From Hyphomicrobiales bacterium (GTDB lineage Bacteria > Pseudomonadota > Alphaproteobacteria > Rhizobiales > Rhizobiaceae), in NCBI GenBank assembly GCA_900468625.1, contig UBUL01000043.1:1-64000 (forward strand): a stretch of DNA of 64,000 nucleotides. The letters run 5' to 3'. The notes beneath the pieces are model-generated. The model saw nothing but the letters and a program-made list of their open reading frames with translations, ran no database searches and was not told where the DNA came from. The stretch's first letter is position 1; every line of letters begins with the position of its first letter. Positions 58,301-64,000 of this stretch are shown here, piece after piece. A program made the position numbers and the translations under genes.

Positions 58301-58843
58301 AAGGTGCCCTTTGCCGTTGCCGTCACCTATGCACGCGTTCTCGCCTACAAGGATGAATACGAAGTCGCGCGCCTTCTGACCGATCCGGCTTTCGAAGCAC
58401 ATCTGCGCGACGAGATGGAAGGCGACTTCAAGCTGGCTCTCAACCTCGCGCCGCCTATCCTCGGCGGCAAGGACCCGAACGGCCGGCCGAAGAAGCGCGA
58501 GTTCGGCGCCTGGATCTTGCCGTTGCTGCGCGCCCTTGCACCGATGAAGCGTTTGCGCGGCACCCCTCTCGATCCCTTCGGCTATATGGCGGAACGGCGG
58601 CTGGAACGTCGTCTGATCGCCGACTACGAAGGCATCGCCGCGCGCGTACTCGCCGGCCTGCGCCACGACAACGAGGCGGAAGCCCTTGCCATTCTCTCGC
58701 TGTTTGATGAGATAAGGGGCTTCGGACCGGTCAAGGAGGAGGCCGCCCGCAAGGTCATGGCGAGAATTGCCGAGAAGCTGAAGGCCTATGAGACACTTCA
58801 GGAGAAGCAGGGCAGCCAGCCTATGCCCGCCGATGCCGCGTGA
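55358..58843 (+). CDS. Indolepyruvate ferredoxin oxidoreductase, fused alpha/beta
   Basis: This is a 1161-residue enzyme that oxidatively decarboxylates aryl- or other 2-oxo acids to acyl-CoA. The order is an N-terminal pyrimidine-binding domain (AAFISGYRGSPLGGYDQ), a TPP domain (GIGCHYMVTWMDRNTETFTQMGGEG, LGDGTYFHSGILAI, YNDAVAMTGGQ), ferredoxin-like Cys clusters (VCEGCGDCSVQSNCISVEP; SSCNKDFSCVKGFCPSF), and a gamma-like domain (AGVGGTGILTVGAILGMAAHLDGK). The tail beyond residue 950 is a domain of unknown role. GGGAGGAG precedes the ATG. It lies before the leucine genes, with a 86-base gap. Confidence 0.93.
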   Translation: MLATSVSLDDKYTAGEGRVFMTGLQTLVRLPMTQMRRDRAAGLNTAAFISGYRGSPLGGYDQQLLKAKTYLDAHEVTFQPGINEDLAATAVWGSQQVGLSPGVRKDGVLGIWYGKGPGVDRSGDVLKHGNAAGTSKHGGVLCFAGDDHSAKSSTMPHQTDHDFMSAVIPVIYPSSIHEFLEYGLLGIAMSRYSGCWVGMKFIADTIETTAAVDLSGERRQFVLPTDFEMPPGGLNLRWPDPPLVQDDRLQTYKAYAAIAFARANRVDEITHNVPTARLGIISSGKAYEDVLQALRELEIGPREMAAIGLRILKVRMPWPLEPEAVRHFSEGLDEVLVVEERREIIENQIKQQLFNWRADVRPRIVGKFDEHDKPYLSLSAALTVGAVARAIAGRIVKLDLDQGLHDRIAAKLAYLAERGQISRSHVAPLNRTPFFCSGCPHNTSTRVPEGSRAIAGIGCHYMVTWMDRNTETFTQMGGEGVPWTAIARYTDEKHMFVNLGDGTYFHSGILAIRQSVASKVNVTYKLLYNDAVAMTGGQPIDGYLTPQLVTKQLHDEGVKPIYLLSDNPDAYRTASELAPGVKVLHRDHIDQVMLKLRETEGCSAIVYVQTCAAEKRRRRSRGLLEDPAKRVFINPAVCEGCGDCSVQSNCISVEPLETEFGRKRQINQSSCNKDFSCVKGFCPSFVTVHGGKRRKRKALDHVDVDVPMPEIPVIGDRPWNIAIAGVGGTGILTVGAILGMAAHLDGKVPMILDMAGLAQKGGAVMSHLRIGHNQADVTSSRIVNGGADLLFAADEVVGASRDAITLCSQTRTTAIVNTGLMPVADFVRNRDFDFKTGSIQHTIAKTVSDKSVFLDFGHVATEVTGDAMSTNILLTGFAWQRGLLPLSLEAIEKAIELNGVAVKASLSAFHWGRLLAHDPQAVHALMAEPAAGKTLAEMSLDELVKHRKAHLTAYQNAALAERYAGFVAHANALAAKERLSDKVPFAVAVTYARVLAYKDEYEVARLLTDPAFEAHLRDEMEGDFKLALNLAPPILGGKDPNGRPKKREFGAWILPLLRALAPMKRLRGTPLDPFGYMAERRLERRLIADYEGIAARVLAGLRHDNEAEALAILSLFDEIRGFGPVKEEAARKVMARIAEKLKAYETLQEKQGSQPMPADAA

Positions 58844-58929
58844 CGGTATCAGGCAAAACTTGAAGCGGGCATGAAGAGGTATAGGTTCGTAAGGAACGCG
58901 CGTTCGGGACGATCGGGAGGAGAAGCCGG

Positions 58930-60093
58930 ATGTTTGAAGGGGGACTGAACTTCGCGCTTGGAGAGGATATCGAGGCGCTACGCGAGCAAGTGCGCCGTTT
59001 TGCCACCAATCGCATCGCACCGTTTGCCGATGAAATCGATCGTAACAACAGTTTCCCGATGCATCTGTGGCGGGAGATGGGCGATCTCGGCCTGCTCGGA
59101 ATCACCGCCAACGAAGTCTTCGGCGGCTCCGGCCTCGGTTATCTCGCCCATACGGTTGCCATGGAGGAGATCAGCCGCGCGTCGGCTTCCGTCGGCCTAA
59201 GCTATGGCGCCCATTCCAACCTCTGCGTCAACCAGATCCATCGCAATGGCACCACGGCGCAGAAGGAGCGCTATCTGCCGAAGCTGATCTCGGGCGAGCA
59301 TGTGGGCGCCCTGGCGATGTCGGAACCGGGCGCCGGCTCCGATGTCGTCTCCATGAAGCTGCACGCGGAGAAGCGCGGCCGTCACTATGTGCTGAACGGC
59401 AGCAAGATGTGGATCACCAACGGCCCGGACGCCGATGTTCTCGTCGTCTACGCCAAGACTTCGCCGGATGCCGGCCCGCGAGGGATCACCGCCTTTCTCG
59501 TTGAGAAGGGTTTCAAAGGATTTTCGGTCGGCCAGAAGCTCGATAAGCTCGGTATGCGCGGTTCCAACACCTCGGAGCTGATCTTCCTCGATTGCGAGGT
59601 GCCGGAAGAGAATGTTCTCGGTCAGGTGGATGGCGGCGTGCGCGTGCTCATGTCGGGCCTCGACTATGAGCGCGTCGTCCTCTCCGGCGGCCCCATCGGC
59701 ATCATGGCCGCCTGCATGGATGTGGTGCTGCCCTACATGCATGAGCGCAAGCAGTTCGGCCAGTCGATCGGCGAATTCCAGCTGATGCAGGGCAAGCTTG
59801 CCGATATGTATGTCACCATGAATGCTGCGCGCGCCTATGTCTATGCGGTTGCGGCCGCCTGCGATCGCGGCGAGACGACCCGCAAGGATGCGGCCGGCTG
59901 CATTCTCTATTCCGCCGGGAAGGCGACTGCGCTGGCGCTCGAATGCATCCAGGCGCTCGGCGGCAATGGCTATACCAATGATTATCCCGCCGGACGGCTG
60001 CTGCGCGACGCCAAGCTCTACGAGATCGGCGCCGGTACCTCCGAAATCCGGCGTATGCTGATCGGCCGCGAGCTGTTCGGCGAGACGGCCTGA
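58930..60093 (+). CDS. ivd: Isovaleryl-CoA dehydrogenase
   Basis: This is a 387-residue acyl-CoA dehydrogenase that makes 3-methylcrotonyl-CoA in leucine breakdown. The catalytic Glu is in LDYERVVLSGGPIGIMAACMDVV, the position special to isovaleryl-CoA dehydrogenase rather than other ACADs. FAD sites are LAMSEPGAGSDVVSMKL and KMWITNGPDADV, and the end is QALGGNGYTNDYPAGRLLRDAKLYEIGAGTSEIRRMLIGREL. GGGAGGAGAAG precedes the ATG. mccB, ridA and mccA follow. Confidence 0.94.
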   Translation: MFEGGLNFALGEDIEALREQVRRFATNRIAPFADEIDRNNSFPMHLWREMGDLGLLGITANEVFGGSGLGYLAHTVAMEEISRASASVGLSYGAHSNLCVNQIHRNGTTAQKERYLPKLISGEHVGALAMSEPGAGSDVVSMKLHAEKRGRHYVLNGSKMWITNGPDADVLVVYAKTSPDAGPRGITAFLVEKGFKGFSVGQKLDKLGMRGSNTSELIFLDCEVPEENVLGQVDGGVRVLMSGLDYERVVLSGGPIGIMAACMDVVLPYMHERKQFGQSIGEFQLMQGKLADMYVTMNAARAYVYAVAAACDRGETTRKDAAGCILYSAGKATALALECIQALGGNGYTNDYPAGRLLRDAKLYEIGAGTSEIRRMLIGRELFGETA

Positions 60094-60129
60094 TTTCGAA
60101 TACCATTCTACTCGACCGAGTGAGACCGC

Positions 60130-61737
60130 ATGACCGTCCTGAGATCAGAGATATCGACGCATTCGGATCGCTTCCGCGACAATCGCGCCGCGTTGCTGGA
60201 GGCAATCGGCCTTGCCGAGGCTGCGGCGTCGAAGGCGGCGGAAGGTGGCGGTGCCCAGGCGCGTGAACGGCATGTGAGCCGCGGCAAGATGTTGCCGCGT
60301 GATCGCGTTGCCGGCCTGATCGATCCTGCCACGCCATTTCTGGAAATCGGCGCGACGGCAGCGCATGGAATGCATGGCGACGAAGCGCCGGGTGCCGGGC
60401 TGATCGCCGGTATCGGCCGCGTTTCCGGCCGTGACTGCATGATCGTCTGCAACGACGCCACGGTCAAAGGCGGCACCTACTATCCGATCACGGTGAAGAA
60501 GCATCTGCGGGCGCAGGAGATCGCGGCGGAAAACAATCTCCCCTGCATCTATCTGGTCGATTCCGGCGGCGCCAACCTGCCGAACCAGGATGAGGTGTTT
60601 CCGGATCGCGATCATTTCGGCCGCATCTTCTACAATCAGGCCAATATGTCGGCGGCCGGCATCCCGCAGATCTCCGTCGTCATGGGTTCCTGCACGGCAG
60701 GCGGCGCCTATGTGCCTGCCATGTCGGACGAAACCATCATCGTCGAGAAGCAGGGAACGATCTTTCTTGCCGGTCCGCCGCTGGTCAAGGCGGCGACGGG
60801 GGAGGTTGTCTCGGTCGAAGATCTCGGCGGCGGCGATGTGCATACGCGTCTCTCCGGTGTCGCCGATCATCTGGCGCGCGACGATGCCCATGCCCTCGCG
60901 CTCGCACGGCAGGCCGTCGCCAATCTCAATCGCCGCAAGCCGGAGAGCGTTGAACTTCGCACGCCGGAAGCGCCGCTCTACGATCCTGAAGAAATCCTCG
61001 GCATCGTGCCTTCCGACTTGCGCACGCCCTATGACGTGCGCGAGGTCATCGCCCGCATGGTGGACGGCTCCCGGCTCGATGAGTTCAAGGCGCGTTACGG
61101 CACGACGCTGGTCTGCGGCTTCGCCCATATTCACGGTATTCCCGTCGGAATCATCGCCAACAACGGCGTTCTCTTCTCGGAATCGGCGCTGAAGGGGGCG
61201 CATTTCGTCGAGCTTTGCTCGCAGCGCAAGATTCCGCTGGTTTTCCTGCAGAACATCACCGGCTTCATGGTCGGCCGCAAATACGAGACGGAGGGCATCG
61301 CCAAGAATGGCGCCAAGCTGGTGACGGCCGTGGCCACGACCAAGGTCCCCAAGATCACCATGCTGATCGGCGGCTCCTTCGGCGCCGGCAATTACGGCAT
61401 GGCCGGCCGGGCCTATTCGCCGCGCTTCCTCTGGACCTGGCCCAACAGCCGCATATCCGTTATGGGCGGAGAGCAGGCGGCGGGTGTCCTTGCCACCGTA
61501 CGCGGCGAGGCCCTGGCGCGTGCCGGCAAGCCTTGGACGAAGGATGAAGAGGCCGCTTTCAAGGCGCCGACGCTCAAGATGTTCGAAACCCAGAGCCATC
61601 CGCTCTACGCCTCGGCCCGCCTTTGGGACGATGGCATCATCGATCCGCGCAAGAGCCGCGACGTGCTGGCTCTGTCGCTTTCGGCAGCACTCAACGCACC
61701 GATCGAAGACACACGCTTCGGTCTGTTCAGGATGTGA
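60130..61737 (+). CDS. mccB: Methylcrotonyl-CoA carboxylase carboxyltransferase subunit
   Basis: This is a 535-residue beta subunit that moves the carboxyl group from biotin to 3-methylcrotonyl-CoA. ARERHVSRGKMLPRDRVAGLIDPATPFLEIG, then CMIVCNDATVKGGTYYPITVKKHLRAQEIA, VDSGGANLPNQDEVFPD, GSCTAGGAYVPAMSDE and the C-terminal GSFGAGNYGMAGRAYSPRFLWTWPNSRISVMGGEQAA are the family motifs. The KGGTYYPITVKKHLRAQEIA form is typical of MccB over propionyl-CoA carboxylase. It lies 36 bases after ivd. Confidence 0.95.
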   Translation: MTVLRSEISTHSDRFRDNRAALLEAIGLAEAAASKAAEGGGAQARERHVSRGKMLPRDRVAGLIDPATPFLEIGATAAHGMHGDEAPGAGLIAGIGRVSGRDCMIVCNDATVKGGTYYPITVKKHLRAQEIAAENNLPCIYLVDSGGANLPNQDEVFPDRDHFGRIFYNQANMSAAGIPQISVVMGSCTAGGAYVPAMSDETIIVEKQGTIFLAGPPLVKAATGEVVSVEDLGGGDVHTRLSGVADHLARDDAHALALARQAVANLNRRKPESVELRTPEAPLYDPEEILGIVPSDLRTPYDVREVIARMVDGSRLDEFKARYGTTLVCGFAHIHGIPVGIIANNGVLFSESALKGAHFVELCSQRKIPLVFLQNITGFMVGRKYETEGIAKNGAKLVTAVATTKVPKITMLIGGSFGAGNYGMAGRAYSPRFLWTWPNSRISVMGGEQAAGVLATVRGEALARAGKPWTKDEEAAFKAPTLKMFETQSHPLYASARLWDDGIIDPRKSRDVLALSLSAALNAPIEDTRFGLFRM

Positions 61738-61747
61738 GGAGACGGAC

Positions 61748-62131
61748 ATGAAACGCGATGCCATCAATGCCAAGAATGCGCCGCAACCCCGCGGCGGTTA
61801 TGCGCAGGCCGTAAAACTCGAAAATTTCGAGCGGTTGCTTTTTATCAGCGGCCAGATACCGACCGATGTCGATGATGCCTTACCGGAAGGTTTCAAGGCG
61901 CAGGCTCGCCAGGTCTGGCACAACGTCGATGCCCAGCTGAAGGCGGCCGGCATGACCAAGGACGATATCGTCAAGGTCACCACCTTCCTTGCCGACCGGC
62001 ACCATACGATAGAGAACCGCGAGATCCGCAGCGAATATCTGGGCTCTCTCACGCCGGCCATGACTGTCGTGATTGCCGGTATTTTCGATACGGCCTGGCT
62101 GCTCGAAGTCGAAGTCATTGCCGCGCAATAG
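61748..62131 (+). CDS. RidA-family protein in the leucine operon
   Basis: This is a 127-residue RidA/YjgF-type protein: NAPQPRGGYAQAVKLENFERLLFISGQIPTD, then VWHNVDAQLKAAGMTKDDIVKVTTFLAD, and LGSLTPAMTVVIAGIFDTAWLLEVEVIA. RidA enzymes hydrolyse reactive enamine/imine intermediates; the usual catalytic Arg (RxA near the end) is not seen in MTVVIAGIFDTAWLLE, so the activity may differ. ATG 61748 lies ten bases after mccB. Its place between mccB and mccA ties it to leucine breakdown. Confidence 0.88.
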   Translation: MKRDAINAKNAPQPRGGYAQAVKLENFERLLFISGQIPTDVDDALPEGFKAQARQVWHNVDAQLKAAGMTKDDIVKVTTFLADRHHTIENREIRSEYLGSLTPAMTVVIAGIFDTAWLLEVEVIAAQ

Positions 62132-62140
62132 GGTCCGCCG

Positions 62141-64000
62141 ATGTTTTCGAAGATACTGATCGCCAATCGCGGCGAAATCGCCTGCAGGATCGTCCGCACG
62201 GCGAGGCGCCTTGGTATCCGCACGGCTGCCGTCTATTCCGACGCCGATCGGGATGCGCTGCATGTGGCGCTGGCCGACGAAGCCGTTCACATCGGCCCGG
62301 CGGCGGCGAACGAAAGCTATCTTTCGAAGCAGACGATCATCGCGGCGGCTCAGCAAACCGGCGCGGAAGCCATCCATCCCGGCTACGGCTTTCTCTCGGA
62401 GAATGCCGATTTCGCCGAAGCGGTCGAGGCCGCGGGTCTCGTCTTCATCGGTCCGTCGCCGGTCTCAATCCGGGCCATGGGGCTCAAGGATGCGGCCAAG
62501 GCGCTGATGGAGCGGGCAGGCGTGCCGGTCGTTCCCGGCTATCACGGCGATAGGCAGGAAGCCGGCTTCCTTGCCGAGCAGGCGGTGGCTATCGGCTTTC
62601 CCGTTCTCATCAAGGCACGGGCGGGCGGCGGCGGCAAGGGTATGCGGCGCGTCGACCGGCCGGAGGATTTCGGCGCTTCTCTGGAGGCGGCGAAGCGCGA
62701 GGCGAAATCCGCCTTCGGCGACGATGCCGTGCTGATCGAGAAATATCTGATCAAGCCGCGTCACATCGAGATCCAGGTTTTCGGAGATAGCCATGGCAAT
62801 GCCGTGCATCTCTTCGAGCGCGATTGCTCGCTGCAGCGCCGGCACCAGAAGGTGATCGAAGAGGCGCCGGCACCGGGCATGACGGAGGAGATGCGCAGCG
62901 CCATGGGCGAAGCGGCCGTTCGCGCCGCCCGCGCCATCGATTATCGCGGCGCCGGCACGGTCGAATTCATCGCCGATGTCTCCGACGGCCTGTCGCCGGA
63001 TCGCTTCTTCTTCATGGAAATGAATACACGCCTGCAGGTCGAACATCCGGTCACCGAGGCGATAACCGGCGTCGATCTGGTGGAATGGCAATTGCGCGTC
63101 GCAAACGGCGAGCCGTTGCCGAAAACGCAAGCTGAGCTCGCCATAAACGGCTGGGCCTTCGAAGCGCGGATCTATGCGGAAGACCCGGCCCGTGGCTTCC
63201 TGCCGGCAACCGGCACGCTCTCGCACTTACGCTTTCCCGGCGGCGATGCCCGCGTCGATGCCGGCGTACGCGAAGGCGATACCGTCACCCCGCATTACGA
63301 TCCGCTGATTGCCAAGCTCACAGTGCATGCGCCGGATCGTCAGGCTGCGCTTGCCAAGCTTACGCGCGGTCTGGAGCAAACGCAGGTCGCCGGAACCACC
63401 ACCAATCTCGATTTCCTCATCCGGTTGAGCCGCCAGCTGGATTTCGCCGCCGGTCACCCGGACACCGGGTTGATCGATCGGGACGTGGAGGCGCTGACTT
63501 CGGCGCGGCAGCCCGACGATGCGGCTCTTGCCATTGCCGCCATTGTCGAAGCGGGCGGATTTGGCCGAAGCGATGGCAACGACCCCTGGTTCTCACTCGG
63601 CGCCTGGCAGCTCTGGGGGGAGGCGAGCCGTCCCGTCACGCTGCATTTTGCCGGCGGTCAGAGGCGTGCTCGCGTGATCGCAAAGGGACGCACACTTTTC
63701 GACGTTGCCTTCGATGACCGCACCATCCCCGTCCGTCTCCTCGAAGGAGATGATGTTTCCCGGCGTGTCGAGATCGGCGGCAGGCAATCGCATGTCGATA
63801 TCTTCGAGACATCGTCAGATGTGACCTTGTTCCTCGACGGGCAAACCCATCATTTCCATCGCCTCGATCTGCTTGATGGCAGAGAGGAGGCCGTCGCTGG
63901 CGGCGACCGCGTGGTTGCGCCGATGCCGGGACTCGTCAAGATCGTCCGTGTGCGCGAAGGCGAGACGGTGGCAAAGGGCCAGGCGCTGATCGTTATGGAA
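62141..64000 (+). CDS. mccA: Methylcrotonyl-CoA carboxylase biotin subunit (partial, runs off window)
   Basis: 620 codons of the alpha subunit are present; the 3' end is outside the window. Biotin carboxylase motifs are LIANRGEIACRIVRTARRLGI, HPGYGFLSENADFA, FPVLIKARAGGGGKGMRRV, DDAVLIEKYLIKPRHIEIQVFGD, RDCSLQRRHQKVIEEAPAPGM, FMEMNTRLQVEHPVTEAITGVDLVEWQ. A BT region and the biotinyl domain start (APMPGLVKIVRVREGETVAKGQALIVME) end just before the biotinylated Lys of the expected EAMKM. ATG 62141 begins MFSKILIANRGE. It follows ridA by nine bases. Confidence 0.95.
   Translation, partial: MFSKILIANRGEIACRIVRTARRLGIRTAAVYSDADRDALHVALADEAVHIGPAAANESYLSKQTIIAAAQQTGAEAIHPGYGFLSENADFAEAVEAAGLVFIGPSPVSIRAMGLKDAAKALMERAGVPVVPGYHGDRQEAGFLAEQAVAIGFPVLIKARAGGGGKGMRRVDRPEDFGASLEAAKREAKSAFGDDAVLIEKYLIKPRHIEIQVFGDSHGNAVHLFERDCSLQRRHQKVIEEAPAPGMTEEMRSAMGEAAVRAARAIDYRGAGTVEFIADVSDGLSPDRFFFMEMNTRLQVEHPVTEAITGVDLVEWQLRVANGEPLPKTQAELAINGWAFEARIYAEDPARGFLPATGTLSHLRFPGGDARVDAGVREGDTVTPHYDPLIAKLTVHAPDRQAALAKLTRGLEQTQVAGTTTNLDFLIRLSRQLDFAAGHPDTGLIDRDVEALTSARQPDDAALAIAAIVEAGGFGRSDGNDPWFSLGAWQLWGEASRPVTLHFAGGQRRARVIAKGRTLFDVAFDDRTIPVRLLEGDDVSRRVEIGGRQSHVDIFETSSDVTLFLDGQTHHFHRLDLLDGREEAVAGGDRVVAPMPGLVKIVRVREGETVAKGQALIVME

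Noticed and set aside
60145..61773. 542-codon open frame opposite mccB
   Set aside because: Shadow; composition is His/Arg-rich and unlike a protein.
1..64000. CRISPR array, prophage, insertion sequence or rRNA
   Set aside because: No regularly spaced repeats, transposase or integrase motifs, phage structural genes or rRNA sequence seen on either strand.

Overview
The window is chromosomal DNA of an alphaproteobacterium, most likely a Rhizobium or close relative in the Rhizobiaceae. The evidence is a CcrM-type GANTC adenine methyltransferase, a RopA-type porin, a betI/betB/betA choline cluster, RIME-like intergenic palindromes, high G+C coding DNA with strong third-position bias, and the gene order dsbA-like, smc, CNNM/CBS protein, ppdK. 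I see no prophage, insertion sequence, CRISPR array or rRNA. Most of the window is core chromosome with short accessory pieces: two toxin-antitoxin pairs and one orphan antitoxin.

Layout. 1-2.2 kb: a NIPSNAP/ABM pair and ccrM. 2.2-4.8 kb: a minus-strand mutY-HAD reading frame (fused in frame) with an NTF2-like gene, divergent from a DciA-like gene. 4.9-6.3 kb: parDE and a DsbA-like thioredoxin. 6.4-14.4 kb: a RIME-like repeat, smc, a CNNM/CBS protein and pyruvate phosphate dikinase. 14.4-22 kb: small envelope proteins, a metallo-beta-lactamase-fold hydrolase overlapping a frameshifted cupin gene, tRNA-Gln, a GT2 glycosyltransferase with a membrane partner, a lipoprotein and tRNA-Pro. 22-25 kb: a pentapeptide-repeat protein, then methionine-sulfoxide repair genes (fRMsr, MsrB, MsrA) with a DUF6314 gene. 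25-28 kb: DAHP synthase behind a Tyr/Phe-rich leader peptide and attenuator, then the porin. 28-33 kb: a DHA2-type exporter divergent from a LysR regulator, then hisC. 33-37 kb: cysH-cysD-cysN divergent from an Rrf2 regulator. 37-44 kb: a ClC channel, an RHH/RelE toxin-antitoxin pair, the betI-gst-betB-betA operon and an HdeD-like protein. 44-55 kb: an orphan ParD, an EAL-CBS-GGDEF protein, a quinone oxidoreductase, an MFS exporter divergent from a SufR-like regulator, a DeoR regulator, glutathione S-transferases and a LysR gene. 55-64 kb: an indolepyruvate oxidoreductase followed by leucine-catabolism genes (ivd, mccB, ridA, mccA), the last cut by the window edge.

How the genes work together. 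The cys genes encode APS-dependent sulfate reduction: CysDN makes APS and the Fe-S-type CysH reduces it, so no APS kinase is needed here. The bet genes oxidise choline to glycine betaine under BetI. The Msr genes reduce free and protein-bound methionine sulfoxide. The last cluster oxidises isovaleryl-CoA and carboxylates methylcrotonyl-CoA. Several divergent regulator/target pairs carry inverted repeats that look like operators.

The most interesting signal is the 5' leader of the DAHP synthase gene. It has a 24-residue peptide with four Tyr and one Phe codons, a 1:2 hairpin inside its 3' end, and a nine-pair terminator with a U-tract just before the gene: a complete transcription-attenuation layout. 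Also notable are the uninterrupted MutY-HAD frame, the frameshifted cupin, and the three-copy TTGGAAAAT operator between the MFS gene and its SufR-like neighbour.
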